Assembly: GCF_021134715.1 (NCBI RefSeq)
Contig: NC_060023.1
Location: forward strand, 10,230,001-10,294,000
Origin: Daphnia pulex
Lineage: Eukaryota > Arthropoda > Branchiopoda > Diplostraca > Daphniidae
Length of the DNA: 64,000 bases
Direction: 5' to 3'
Both the position numbers and the translations under genes were made by a program. Below, piece after piece: positions 11,216-22,661 of the stretch (positions are counted from its first letter, which is position 1; each line of letters opens with the position of its first letter). The notes under the pieces are model-generated. The model had not been told where the DNA came from. It searched no databases and worked only from the letters and a program-made list of their open reading frames with translations.

Positions 11216-14200
11216 ATGAGTCAATAGAGAGATGAGTCATCGTCATCCATCAAACGGGACCGATGCATCGGATGCAGCAAGCGACGAAATTGAAAACAAA
11301 TTCGCTGAAGCGGCGCTTGTACATTTGCCATTTGGTCTCGTCTTCGGGAATCTCTTTGCGCCAGCACTCGCTGTGGAACGAGTAGGGACGGAACGAGTTG
11401 GGCGGGTAAAAGTCCACCACTTTTTCCCCGGATGAATCGCCACCGCCGCCGCCGCCGCCGCTGCCCGTCGAGGAACTACCAGTGGCGGCAGCGGCGGCAG
11501 AGGCGGCGGCAGACGAGCCGGATGGATCGATATCGATCGTCATGTAAGACGAAGGTGGCGGCGGAGGAGGTGGATGAGGAGCCGGCAAGAGGAGCGGCGT
11601 AGATAGCGGGGCCGAGGCCGCCGCAGCCGCCGATGAGGACGACGAAGAAGACGACGTGTTGTGTTTGGACGTGACTGCCGCCGCCGCCGAAGCCTGATCA
11701 GTCGAATCCGTGGGCCGTCCCAATCCATTGGGCTGTTGTTGTTGCGGCTGGGACGACGAGGCTGCCGCCCGGCTGTGCAGTTCGCTGTTGAGGGCATTGC
11801 GGGCGGTAATCGACTCGTTGGGAGCCAGTAATGAATGCGGTGAATCAGTCGTATCGATCGTCGAAGGATTCGACTGGATCGATTCCAGCGATTGACACCC
11901 GACACTACTGGCCTTGTTGTGTGACAGACTGGAATCGGGGAACGGCTTGAGAGGAAGCACTCGACTCGGCTTGGAGCTGGCCGCTCCTGACGACGTGTCC
12001 ACCGAAGAGGAAGTTGACGATTGCGCCAAAGGATCGGCCGTGAGCCGGCCCGTCGTCATCGTCATGCTGTTCGATTCCAATTTGACCAAATCACTCGTCA
12101 CTCGCGGTTCCACTCGCTGCATGGCCGAGTGAACAGACGGAGGAGCACTGATCCCACCGGAAGAAGCTGACGACGACGAGGAGGAAGACGAATGATGGGC
12201 GCCACCGCCGCCGCCACTCTGGTGGTCAAGTTTTGACATCATCATCTTGTTCAAGTCGTTGGCCATGGGCATGACGGGCTTGACGGGCTCCGTTTTGGAA
12301 ATGGATCTCGACGAGGACAGGGGGTCCATGCTGAGATTCAAGGTGAGACTGGAAGAGACGGGCGGGACACTGGGCAATCGGGGTGGTTCGACCTTGGTGG
12401 GTTTCATCGGCTCCGGGTAAAACTGCTGGACCGATTGGAATGACATGGATGACAAGGGAGGCGGAGGAGCCGGCTTGATGATCACTGGCTGATGGTGCGG
12501 CGGCTGCTGCTGCGGCTGATGGTCCGAAGGGTCTGGATCGATATTGCCGGAATCAAATGACAAATCAAGATCCATGGCCGATTGGAACAATTGCGGCGGC
12601 TCAATCAGTGGATTCCAGACCGACAGCTGCGGTTCGTATGCGGACTGATGTTTGGATCCTCCGGCGAGGATCGCGGAACCACTGCTACTGCTGCTACTAC
12701 CACCGCCTGCTCCTCCTCCTGTCTGTTGAGTGAGCAGAGGACAGGGACAATCCAGAGTGAGGTCGGCCAAAACAGATCCTTGGCTATCGGCCAACGAGAA
12801 CTGATGCGGCAGGGGACGGGGGCTGTTTGGCACGGGAGGGGCGGGCGGTTTGGAGCGCGGAGATCGTGGCGACTGGCGCGTCGCCGGATTCGAGTTGGTG
12901 GCTGTCGACGATGGCGGATTGGCCGTGCCAGTGGTGGCCATGGTGGCGGCCATGGCGGCAGCAGCAGCTGCCGGGATCTGGAACTCTGTCAGCATCTCGG
13001 TGGATTTGGGCCTTTGCGACGAATACGAGAGGCGGTTCTGCTCGACCATGGCCGATCCATTTTCGCTTTTGTGATGATCCCGGCTGCTGGCCCTTCCCAG
13101 CGTACCGTAGCCCTCGGGCTTGGGCGGAATCACCGGCTTCACTGCGTGATTGCGCATTCCACCCCCGCCACCGCCACCGCCGTCCACTTCGCTGGACGAC
13201 ACCAAAGGAGCCGAAAGTTGTTCCATGATGCAAAAAACGTCACAACAAAGAGAACAACGAGATGATGACGACGGCAACAACAACAACGAGGAGAAGACGG
13301 GCGATCAGGGAGGAAAAGACGAGTCACTCGTCGAGGCGGCAAGACGGGCAGAGGTCGTGGCCGCGACTGGCACTCTAGCGAACGTAAGCAACTCACGGAG
13401 CGAAGGCAAAAGAGGACGCGGATCGATCCATCCCTACCAGCAATACACCACCATAACAGCTGACTCTCCCTTTCCCAACCCATCGACCCTCTTTCTCTCC
13501 CCTCTTCTCTTCTCCAGAACTTTTCCCTTCCCGCAGAGAGAACACGCGCACACACACGCACGCACACGATCAAACGGGGGAAACGCGAGACTTCCTTCCC
13601 AGTCACGTGACTCACTCGCACTAGACAGGCGCAGAACACGACGAGAGCAAATCATCCCAAAAAAGAAAGAAAGAAAAGAACCGACGTAATAAAAATTTTC
13701 TCTTTTCAAAAAATAATGCAGAGCGCGCGCAACGACCGATCCTTGACTCGGGATCGACTTGACCAGATGTCGATATTTTTTCAGGAAAAGTAAAAAAAAA
13801 AAAACAGGGTGGAGGGGGCTACCTTTCGTGTTGTTTGTGTTTTCTTCGTTTTTTGAAAAATTTTTGTTTTGTTATCCGGCCGCTTCAAACAGAGAAATTT
13901 CTCAACACAAATATTTTCGCTTCAATTTCTCCGAAGAAAGAAATGTTAATATTTTTAATGAGACGACGACTTCCCCCCTCTCCTCTCAAGAAAAGAAGAA
14001 AAAAACCACACACTAATAAATCAAAAATAATAGAAAGGATTTTTGCGCCGGCCGGATATGTCAGTTGTCAAAAAAGTGTAAAAGGGAATGAGGAAGAGCG
14101 AGAGTGAATAAGAATGGTGGGGATGATGGAGTAAACTGGTGTAGAGTCCGGACGATGTCGAGTTCCAGGAGCGACTGAGACCCGAGACTTTGGTCGGTGA

Positions 14201-17200
14201 GTTTCGAACGGTGAACGAGAGACGTACGTATCGCCGGTAGAAACGAAAAAACAAAACCGAAAATGAAAAAAAGGTGCTAGGCGGACGAGGGTTGGAAAAA
14301 GGAGATGTAGCCGGCAACACAAACAGGCTCCAGATGTGTGTCAGCCAAAGGTATGGCGTCATCTGCTCTCCCATGTCTTCCTCCTCAGCCAGAAAACAAA
14401 CCAATCCCCCCCACCCATCCCCCCAACTCAACTCAACGTCCGTCCCCTCCCTTTAAATTAAAAAAACGAAAAAGAAGAAGACGAAAGAAGAAGCTGGCCA
14501 CAACGCCATGCCAACGCCCGGTCTATTTTTAAAAAGACCGGTGCCAAAAAAACAAGAAAAAAGTTGGTGGGGAAAAAGAAGAAGAAAATGAAAATTTCTT
14601 CTCCCCCCTCACCCACCCACACACTCTCCAACCCGAACTGGAACTCCAAACAACACACACGGGACAACATTTCTGTATATATACACACGCACGGCTCCTT
14701 CTTACTCCCGTGTGTGTCGGGTGTGCGCACACCTACAATAATTCTTTTTCTCGATTTAGAAAACGACGATAGTGACGACAACATCCAATATGACGATGAG
14801 ATCTCACCTCTGAATCATCCGAATGAGGTTCGCTGTCGCCCGTCTGTGATGAGGAGGTGTTGTCTTTGCCGGAAGGGTCGAAATCCTATTGCGTCCAGGT
14901 TGAAAACAACAACAACAACAAAAAACCAGAATGAGAAAACAAAAAAAAAACAATCAGGGCGTGTCGTAATGTGGATGGAAAATGTGAAAAAAAAAGTAAT
15001 AAATAATAAACACAACGAAAAATGGCAAGGTCAATTGAAATGAAGAAAAAAGAAACCAAAAAATTGAATTCCGAGATTCGATATCAGATTAGGAAAAAAA
15101 GACGATGAAATGAGAAACCAACAGAAGAACCCACAGTGTGTTGTTTCAAAGTAGGAAGGAAAGTCGGGGTAATAGTAGGAGAGAACAAGACAAAATTGGA
15201 ATCCGCCCGTTGTTAGTTGGGACGCGCCTTTTGGCCCAAGCGCACAGAGACATACACACGCAACAAACTGGAGCGAACTATAAGAACTAGCTCTTCTCCA
15301 TATCGAGATACAAAGCACACGAAAGTATAGAAAGAGAAGAAACAAATTCCACACCCAAAAAGAGAAGAAAACAACAAGGAAACCAAAGGGGGTAGAAAAA
15401 AACCCAAAAAGAATGTGTTTTGACGTAGAAGTTGTTGATTAGAAGATTGACGGAGAAGAACAACGACAAGGTAAAAAGGTGAGGAGCCGGTGTGAATGCC
15501 GTTGGTGGTAGTAGTAGTAGTGGTAGTAGTAGTAGAGAAGAATGAAATGTGTGTGGTTGCGAATATACCTCCATGTCGATCTGAACGACACCCGTCGATC
15601 GCCGTTTGGGCCGGCGCCTCCGCTGGATCGTTGCTGGGGTAGCAGCTGCCGCATTCTCCTTTGTCGTCTCCTTCATTTCTGTGTGTGTTTGTTGACACAA
15701 GAAATAGAAACGGGAAATGTGTCAGGCAAACAGGACAGACAAAGTAAAAAAAAAAAAAAAAACAGGAAAAAAGATGAATTGCTTCATTCTTTTTGTTGTT
15801 GTTGTTGTTACCTTCTTCCTGGGCTTTGGAGCGACGCAGCGGGATCGTGATGACAGTGTCGGCCGTTATTGATGTGATGGTCGATGAGGCATTCACACCG
15901 CCTCCTCCGTTGTTCTTACTCCGTGAATCTTCCAATGAGAACTAGACGACAATTGTTCAAGGATTAAAACTTTGTGACACAACAAAATTCGACTGGGGTA
16001 AAAAACAAAAAAGTGTCCATGCGGTGGAGATTGGATTGTAAAAGGGGATAATCGACGGCCAAAATCAACAGAAGACAATTCCCGACCTCCCCTAGCTCAC
16101 GCCTTATAATGTAGCCAACCTTGTTCTTATTGTTATCGTTGATGCACAATCTCCAGGATGGCCGCCGTTCCAGTTCGGATTTCGAATCGGTAGATTCGGT
16201 AGCATCGGGGGTGACCGACGCAGGTATTGATGTCTGCCCCACAAACAAAGCAAAGTCTGATTAGTTTCCCCCCAGACTTTGATTCATTTCAGTTCACACA
16301 CTCCTGGGATTCAACTCCTGCAATGTTTGGTGTTAAGAAAGAGGATGAGGGACAACTTACGGTTTCGGCCTGTTTCTTCTTGGCTAGCTGTTCGGCCGTT
16401 TTGACCTCTTCCAGCGTGACGCCCTGCGTGGAACGCCTGGTTTCACGGACCCGCTTGGCGTGTGCCTTTCGCTGCGTCTCTGACTCTTCGTCGCGTACTG
16501 GAGGAACAAATGACCTAATCATCACAGAAAACAATTTCTTAATCAAAGCTGTCAGACATGAGCATTTTCCCCACCCAAAAAACAAACATCCAAAAATCGA
16601 CACAACACAAAAAGGGCCAATCAAGCCGAGCCCTTCGCGTTTCCATCACAGCACAAACACAACACACGCGCGGATTAATACACGAAAATGTTCAGTCGCT
16701 GTGTCCATTCCGTTAAAGAGGACAACAAGGGGGGATTAAGGACTTAATTCAACGTTGTGTTTTTGTTCGCAGGCAGACAGAGGATTATTGTCGTCAGGAT
16801 CCAACGACATATCTAAAGAGCTAAAAGGAGCTTTTCGGTTCCAGCCAAAACATTATTTAAGGCTATGCAGTATGTCGGTTGAATTGTGTTAAACAAAACA
16901 ATCATCTTCAATCGTTTTGGGGGCACAAGTCAAAGAACAAAGAAGAAGAGAAGAAGAAGAAAAAAAGAGATCCAAGAACACAAACTTGAAGAAATTCTTG
17001 ATAATTGTTCCGGGACTTAGTTTGACGTTGGTGAGCGATGAGGTCGCTGTAGTGGTCACAACCGTGTTGGCCGACGGGCTAACAGTATTTGAGAGAAATC
17101 ATCGAGAGAAATTACAAATAAGAAGACCATAACAAGATCCCAAAAGAAAAGAAAGAAAACAAAATAAATAAATAATAAAAAAATAAAATAAGGAAGAAAT

Positions 17201-20170
17201 GAAATTGGGCAGGGCACAATAATTGACTCCTTATTTTGAGGTGAACGTTGGAATGGACTTGATGTAATCGTTTGAACTAAAGGATAATAATAATTTTCCA
17301 AATTGCCATTGTACCTGCGTATGGGCTGATTGGCCGAACTCGGCACGTTGGGCTGCGATAGGACCAAAGTGGCCGTTGTCGTCTGCTCGACGGGGCATTC
17401 TGTTCCCAACCGACTACAAAATGGCACGAAAACGACAACAAATTTCAAAAAATTAGTATACTCAATCGAAATAACGAACTGAAGAAGAGAAGAAAAGAAA
17501 TAAACAAACATCATTCTATCTCAAACTACCGTGCGGATCAAGAGAGTGAAAAGAGTTAGAAAAAAAGGAGTGTTTGGCAAGGGTGCTGGGCCGTCCAGCG
17601 TGATACCTTTTCACCCGTAGAACGACTGGTTCAAGGTCGTCGTCAGGTTGTAGGGTTTGTTCGACTCGGCTTCGGTTATTGGTTGAATGAATAGTGTTAG
17701 TACTAGTGGGGCCTCCACCATTGACATCCTCCCCAACGCTGTTGCTGCCGCCGCTCACGATCGGAGTGAGCGACGAGGCTGCCAGCAATGGCAAGGAATT
17801 GGCCTTGATCCGTCGCCGCAGTTCCAGCAGCCGCGAATAAAATCTACGGCGCGAGCACGGACACATACACACAAACACATACACGACCATGCGCGTTCAA
17901 TGTGTGATGGAAAAACCCGTTTTTGTTAATCAAATGGTTTCGTTTGTTTTAATGAGTTAAGTGCTGGAATATTATCGGTGCAAGGGTTAAAATAAAGTCA
18001 TTGTTTGCACAGACAAACACCCACAATCCTTACCGTTCGTCGGACTCGAAACTATGGGCTCTCCGTAGTGTGACTTCCGTATCGGTAGACAAGGCGGAGG
18101 TGGACGAGGAGATGGATGAGGCGGTTGAGGCGAGGTTGGACGAAGTGGTAGAAGAAGATTGAGGGGTGGCGGAGGAAGAAGACGTGACGGCCGCTACAGG
18201 GGTTAAAGGCTGAGAGATGGACCGGTTCAATCCTTCTCGCTCCGATTTGACCGGAGTGTGGTTCAATGTTCCACTGCCGTTGGCAGCATTGGCTGATGGA
18301 AAATATTAGAAATTAAAACACGAAACATTTCCAAGTTGCATGAGCGTTTGCCTACCAGCTTGCCTCGACCGGAAAGAACCAGGTCTTCTCCAAGAAGGAA
18401 CATCCTCCTCGGTTTCAATCATTTGACCCGATTGCTGTGATGGAGACGAAGGCAGGTTGTCCACATCAGTGGCCGGTGGAGGTGGTGGACGTGAAGGGGG
18501 TCCGCTTGACGAAGTCTTTTTTTAAAATAAAAACCAGAAAATTAATATCAGAATCCGAGCTGAAATTAGACAAGGAAACGATTACCACTCTAGGAGAATT
18601 ATCTTTCGTTGAAGTCGGGACGGATGTGGTGGTTGTGGCAGGGGTTGTGGCAGGTTTGGCTCGTTCATCAAAGGACTCCTGGACGGCAAGAGGGGCCACG
18701 GGCGAGGATAGTTCGCCACTGCTGTTCTCTTTTTCCTCGTCGACCATGATGACGGCACCGGGAACCTTATCCGTGATTTTGGACGAAGCCTGGATGGCAG
18801 CTTTCTCCGTTTGCGGGGTACGGGTGACCGACGATCTAACAATAGTCCCAAGCAAACAAACGCAGGAAATATAAACAAACAGTCCAGGGCGAGAGACAAT
18901 TGCAAGAATGTCGTTAAAAAATCTCACCGTCTCTTGGGTGGTGACTGGTTCCTTGCGTTGCCTCGATTATTGTACACTTCTGGCCGCTCTCGTAAAATGA
19001 TGGCCTGACGCTTCTTGCATTCTTCCAGTAACCGGATGATGTCAGGATCGGCCACATCAAAGCAAGTCTGACCCTAAACGAATGGACATACACAATAAAT
19101 GAAGAGAATTCGGGTTTTAGATGCCACACTGTTGGCGTGCTGGATCGTACCACGTAATTGCGGACCTCCATGTCCGCCATGTTTTCGCACAAGAGTTGAC
19201 ATGCTTCACGCTGTCCCCAATGGGCAGCCGCATGTAATGGTGTCCAGCCGTCAATGTCTTGAATGTTCAGCTCGCCTCCGCCCTGAACGAGCATGCTCAT
19301 CACGCGGATGTAACCTTTGGCTGAAGCGACATGGAGCGGAGTAGCGCCGGTTCTAGGGTGCGGCTGGAGCAGTCGAGCTGATGCCGGGTCTCCTTCCAGC
19401 CACCGACTAGTGTCAGCAAGCATTTGTCGTTCCTCTTGGCTCCTAGCAGCATCGCAGTCAATGCCTGTTGATCATAAATCCATAGTAGTGTCGTGTGAAA
19501 AGTGAGCTCAAGTGTTATTGTTTTTGTTATTACCTCGCAACTGTGTTTCTCGTTCAAGCAACTCTTCCATGGCTTCTGTTTCAGCAATATCAATAGGGAG
19601 TTCACCGTCATTGTTTACAGCAGCAACATCTGACTTGTTCTCAATCAGGTACCTAATTCATAATTCCAAACAGCTGTTGTTTAGCATTGTGCGAGCATCA
19701 AAACTAGTCATGTTAAGTACCTGGCAATTGATAAAAATCCACAAGAGGCTGTGGCGTGCAGAGGAGTCCAGCCTTCATGATCTCCACGATTGATGTCAGC
19801 TCCATGCTCCACCAAAAACTCCACCATATCCAAATTGTCATCGATGCAGGCCTGTATGAAGAAAACAACCCTCAAAGTCAGACGACTGGCGTAAATGGTT
19901 TGTTGACAGGGCCAAAACAAAACTGACCTGATGCAGCGCAGTTAAACCATCAACATTGGGGGTGTCTATGTCAGCTCCTTGCCGTATGAGTTTGAGTACT
20001 TCTTCTTTGTCACCGGCAGCACAAGCGGAGAGAAATACACATCCATCTGAGAATTGGATTCTCCTTGAAACCACACGAGCTGAGGCAGGTTCCTTGTTTG
20101 TCTCTGATTCCTCCCACCTTCTCAGTTGTTCAGCCCTCTTAAACAGGGCTGAATTTGTTCTTGACTCCAT
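7060..20170 (-). CDS. Mbs: Myosin phosphatase targeting subunit (MYPT / Mbs, PPP1R12 family)
   Basis: Regulatory subunit that binds the PP1 catalytic subunit and directs it to phosphorylated myosin light chain. Coding exons in gene order: 19928-20170, 19721-19851, 19534-19652, 19151-19464, 18928-19073, 18586-18835, 18356-18515, 18034-18292, 17607-17843, 17315-17413, 17017-17078, 16361-16497, 16120-16233, 15812-15941, 15569-15678, 14808-14885, 9345-9557, 9104-9211, 8876-8965, 7060-7158. They join in phase to about 1032 residues, similar to human MYPT1. A PP1-docking motif (RIQF, residues 37-40) precedes ankyrin repeats (about 45-305, e.g. GWTPLHAAAHWG). ROCK-type motifs RRSTQGV (Thr about 697) and RRSTGV (Thr about 829) follow in the vertebrate order. 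A coiled coil (ERRALERKLSEMEEEL) ends in the family's C-terminal ENGALIRVISKLSK. The donor of exon 17017-17078 (A|GTCCCG) is weak, so that junction is the least certain. A separate reading frame is nested in the intron 9558-14807. Confidence 0.9.
8079..8279 (-). CDS. Mbs: Alternative terminal exon of MYPT (second leucine-zipper ending)
   Basis: This open segment has an acceptor (TTTTTAG at 8280 and above) and joins in phase 0 to the preceding coiled-coil exon 8876-8965. It encodes 66 residues beginning QLQKLKAENEKLKAENRALT, then RVVSKLT, a Ser/Asn-rich tail and a TAG stop. The block ENRALTRVVSKL resembles ENGALIRVISKL of the downstream last exon (7060-7158). The two therefore look like alternative 3' exons giving two C-termini, about 1066 and 1032 residues. 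If this exon is included, the downstream one cannot be read because the stop is in frame. Vertebrate MYPT1 also makes leucine-zipper variants by splicing at this place; that the crustacean does so is inference from the sequence. Confidence 0.7.
   Translation of the reverse strand, partial: QLQKLKAENEKLKAENRALTRVVSKLTANAALASTSSSSSSNSSSPYYSPSANSANSSSSSYIGGK
10261..10677 (-). CDS. Mbs: Possible first coding exon of a short C-terminal MYPT isoform
   Basis: A Ser/Gly/Tyr-rich open segment (139 residues, starting MYSNSYSSYKGG) ends at a good donor (AGC|GTAAGT at 10260) in phase 0 and can join exon 9345-9557. In frame and 18 bases upstream of its ATG lies a TAA, with no convincing acceptor between, which fits a start codon better than an internal exon. 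This would make a short protein holding only the coiled-coil C-terminus, like the small M20/M21 subunit made from an internal promoter of vertebrate PPP1R12B. Alternatively an acceptor I cannot judge (AATAG near 10664) makes it an internal exon of the long form. Confidence 0.5.
11183..11211. repeat. GA microsatellite
   Basis: Nearly uninterrupted GA tract in the MYPT intron, just downstream (minus-strand sense) of the nested reading frame's stop codon. Confidence 0.85.
11250..13226 (-). CDS. Unidentified 658-residue protein encoded by one exon inside a MYPT intron
   Basis: An unbroken reading frame begins at an ATG in good context (ATCATGG) with MEQLSAPLV and runs to TGA at 11250. Its length cannot be chance. 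The protein is low in complexity: poly-Gly, poly-Ala, poly-Ser and poly-Pro runs, with SH3-type proline motifs (KPVIPPKPEGYGTLGR near residues 29-44; SKPPAPPVPNSPRPLP). The last about 60 residues differ, being a compact, aromatic and charged segment (FYPPNSFRPYSFHSECWRKE, then WQMYKRRFSEFVFNF) ending in a cysteine-rich tail VACCIRCIGPV that could be palmitoylated. It lies on the same strand as MYPT between exons 14808-14885 and 9345-9557. A possible acceptor (CCAG near 13190) would need a phase-2 donor, which neighbouring MYPT exons do not offer, so a nested gene is favoured over an alternative MYPT exon. I do not recognise the family. Confidence 0.7.
   Translation of the reverse strand: MEQLSAPLVSSSEVDGGGGGGGGMRNHAVKPVIPPKPEGYGTLGRASSRDHHKSENGSAMVEQNRLSYSSQRPKSTEMLTEFQIPAAAAAAMAATMATTGTANPPSSTATNSNPATRQSPRSPRSKPPAPPVPNSPRPLPHQFSLADSQGSVLADLTLDCPCPLLTQQTGGGAGGGSSSSSSGSAILAGGSKHQSAYEPQLSVWNPLIEPPQLFQSAMDLDLSFDSGNIDPDPSDHQPQQQPPHHQPVIIKPAPPPPLSSMSFQSVQQFYPEPMKPTKVEPPRLPSVPPVSSSLTLNLSMDPLSSSRSISKTEPVKPVMPMANDLNKMMMSKLDHQSGGGGGAHHSSSSSSSSASSGGISAPPSVHSAMQRVEPRVTSDLVKLESNSMTMTTGRLTADPLAQSSTSSSVDTSSGAASSKPSRVLPLKPFPDSSLSHNKASSVGCQSLESIQSNPSTIDTTDSPHSLLAPNESITARNALNSELHSRAAASSSQPQQQQPNGLGRPTDSTDQASAAAAVTSKHNTSSSSSSSSAAAAASAPLSTPLLLPAPHPPPPPPPSSYMTIDIDPSGSSAAASAAAAATGSSSTGSGGGGGGGDSSGEKVVDFYPPNSFRPYSFHSECWRKEIPEDETKWQMYKRRFSEFVFNFVACCIRCIGPV
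13227..14807. other. MYPT intron upstream of the nested reading frame
   Basis: On the minus strand this stretch would carry the promoter and 5' UTR of the nested 658-codon frame. Directly before its ATG is a long pyrimidine-rich run (TTG/TCG/TCT repeats). No second coding exon was found. Apparent open frames on the plus strand are reverse copies of GA- and AC-rich sequence. Confidence 0.5.
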
Positions 20171-22045
20171 GTTTTTGGCGGCGTTTCAACGCAACCGTAA
20201 GCCACTGTAGAATGCAACCCGGGCACTTTCCGATCCCTTGAAGGGAATGTGACTCTCCTCAGAGATCGGAGGAGAGCGAAAGAAGGCACAGGACAACACA
20301 AGGGAGTGGAAGACGGGAGGTGCCAATTGCTATTGTATAAACACGTCGGGGAAGGCACACACTGTATCTAAATCCTTTCCCGGCCGGCGATATCTGACTA
20401 TCCTTTACGCGGCTTCTTCTATTGATAGAAGACCGCAGTCTGGATATTTCGCCCCCACCAAATTGGCACGAGTTTCGTCTAGTTACAACACACAGACACA
20501 CATGAATGGATGGAGATGGGGAAGAGACTCGATTCTGCCTCAAGCAGACGTCGCCATCTTGGCCTCTTTTTTTCAGTTTTTTTTTTTTTGTTTTTATTTT
20601 TAGACTTTTCCCCCATGGAACTAAGAATCAACGGTACACTCGCCACAGATTTTACCATCATGCTATTCTGGAAATTCTCCCAGGTGGCGCTGACTATTCA
20701 CAAGAGGGTGAAGACTAAAGAGCTCTCGTGTTATATGTTAAGATGTTACGAATATTTTATCTAGCACAATGAGATCTTTTCGTCGGATCCCGAAATTCGA
20801 CGAATTGTTCCCATAAAACAAAAACATTTATGAATGACACATACAATTTTTTAATTCACTCCATCGAAATGTTTATAAAAGGGCCCAACTATGGACAACT
20901 AGCGCCTCCCATGCGGCAGTTCTATCGATTCAGGAAATTTTTTCGATAATCTCGCCACCTTTACTTAACATTTGGTGCTTTCACCAGCGTTGCCAAGTCG
21001 CTACGTGCAGAGCAAGACAAGACGCTTTTTTTTCTTCACCATTTTCCATTTACATTCGGATCCCGGGAACCGACCGTATGTGCACCGGCACTCACGCACA
21101 CTTGACCCAACGGCCCGTTCTTGGGCATCACGAACAGTCATGACTTCACTTTCCATCCCACAAAAAAAAATAGAAAATAAAAATACGATGCAGGACAACA
21201 GCCGGTGAGCCAATCCATTTCCAAATAAAACTCATCTTCAAAGTTTCTCTCTTCCTTCTCCCTTTCCCCTTTTTTGTTGCCTCCTATCCGCATTTCCCAA
21301 ATGTGGATTCCGATCCATCACGCGGCCAAGTAGAGGGAGAAAAGGGAAAAGAAAACAAGTTTTTGATCGATAACTGAATGATTTTTTTTTCCCATAAGGG
21401 AATCGGAGATGAAAGATGTAGAAATGGTTTTAAACTCCTAAAATGCTATCTGCGCTATTAGATGGCAGTTGATGTCAGTATAAATAATGAAAAAACCTTT
21501 TCCAGGTTTCTACTTTTGATGGTTTAGCAATCGACGGCTACCCGATTGTTCGATTGCCATAAATTATTTGAATAACATTGATTTTGTAGACGAAGCGGTA
21601 ATGGAATTCTTTTGGATCGACAAGTTCGTTTTAAATTTCCTAATGCATAATTCAAAGACAAGAGGAAGAACCCAAGATAAGAAAAATTGATATTCGAGCG
21701 TTGCCAAATTCTTATTGGATATTCCCATCCTCCTGTTGCGTCTTGTTATTGCTCTTTACCCGTCTTGCTCTGACAGCGGGAAACAAAAGCAGACCGCTCC
21801 TCCATCACTCAAATAGTCAAATGTTTAGATAGAAAGACATCTTAATTATTTATTCTTACCCTATAATCGTGGCGCCGAATCGTGTTTTCGTGTGTTGTTC
21901 CCAGTTTCACATAAAAATGACCAACATTGGCCCATCCTGAAAAGTAAACATTTACATATACTTTGAGTTGTTTTCCGGCTATAGAGTGACGTTTGTTTTC
22001 TTGTGTGTGAACGTTCAAGGTTCGTCGAATGGGACAAGCGTCACT
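20171..22045. other. Divergent intergenic region between MYPT (minus) and the 86-residue gene (plus)
   Basis: Holds the MYPT 5' UTR and promoter on the left and the upstream region of the small plus-strand gene on the right. No coding sequence is supported. Short open frames around 20.2-20.8 kb and 21.0-21.2 kb show no protein-like features. Confidence 0.6.
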
Positions 22046-22058
22046 ATGGGTATACTGA
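22029..22058 (+). promoter_or_regulatory. Upstream open reading frame overlapping the main start codon
   Basis: ATG at 22029 opens a nine-codon frame (MGQASLWVY then TGA at 22056-22058) that overlaps the main ATG at 22046 in another frame. If it lies in the mature 5' UTR it would reduce initiation at the main start and could regulate translation. The transcription start is not known from sequence. Confidence 0.4.
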
Positions 22059-22380
22059 TTTCCTGCTATGATTCATGCTGCAGGCCAAAGATTGCCAATG
22101 GAGAATCCATCAACCCTTATGCATCGGTAAACCTATTTTGAGCCTTTCTACCTGTGTCAACACTTAATCATAAAATGCTGCAAATCAATTTTTTTTGCAG
22201 GCTTACAGAAGACAGTCGGAACAAGATGTTTTGAGGGAGAGGCAAATGCGAGATGAAGTCTGTGGCCTGCTTGTTCCATCCCCATCAAAGTGCAGTACTG
22301 CTAGAAATGCACCTATCATAAAAAAACCAGAAAAAGGAATGATGTATTATTCATGCACCACCTACGAATTTGTGAAGTAG
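22046..22380 (+). CDS. Small, probably N-myristoylated protein of 86 residues, family not recognised
   Basis: Two exons, 22046-22126 and 22201-22380, join in phase across a 74-base intron with good borders (TCG|GTAAAC and TTTTTTGCAG|GCT). The product starts MGILISCYDSCCRPK: Gly2, Ser6 and Cys7, Cys11 and Cys12 fit N-myristoylation plus palmitoylation, so it is probably held at a membrane's cytoplasmic face. A charged, likely helical middle (YRRQSEQDVLRERQMRDEV) and a short C-terminus ending TTYEFVK follow. No enzyme motif is visible. It shares a divergent intergenic region with MYPT. A short uORF overlaps its start. Consistent splicing and the lipidation signature support a real gene; the function is unknown. 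Confidence 0.7.
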
Positions 22381-22661
22381 TTTCTTATCTCTGCTCAAAG
22401 ATTACCTTTAATTCTCAACCATGTCCTTCTCCATGTGTCACTGCAGGTAATCTGTGATTATTTCCTTGTGCTTTTTTCCATGAAAACATGACAAGTTGTA
22501 TAAACCATTTGACAGAAATCCACATTTCAGAAGGAAACAAGAATAACCGTGTACTTTTTTTGTATTATAATGAATGATAGAAGCAAGGCAAAAGGTAGTA
22601 GCATAAATTTCTGTTTAAAAACACAAAAGAAAAGTTCCAATGTGAAATGGAAGTGTGCATA

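Noticed and set aside
11250..13226. Alternative terminal exon of MYPT using an acceptor near 13190
   Set aside because: The acceptor sequence is plausible, but it would need a phase-2 donor, and the adjacent MYPT exons end in phase 0 or 1.
12582..13265. Plus-strand open frame of 227 codons
   Set aside because: It is the antisense shadow of the GC-rich nested minus-strand frame; composition is explained by the other strand.
15213..15935. Minus-strand 240-codon open frame across MYPT introns
   Set aside because: Only its first part is the real exon 15812-15941; the rest reads through a consensus donor into intron sequence.
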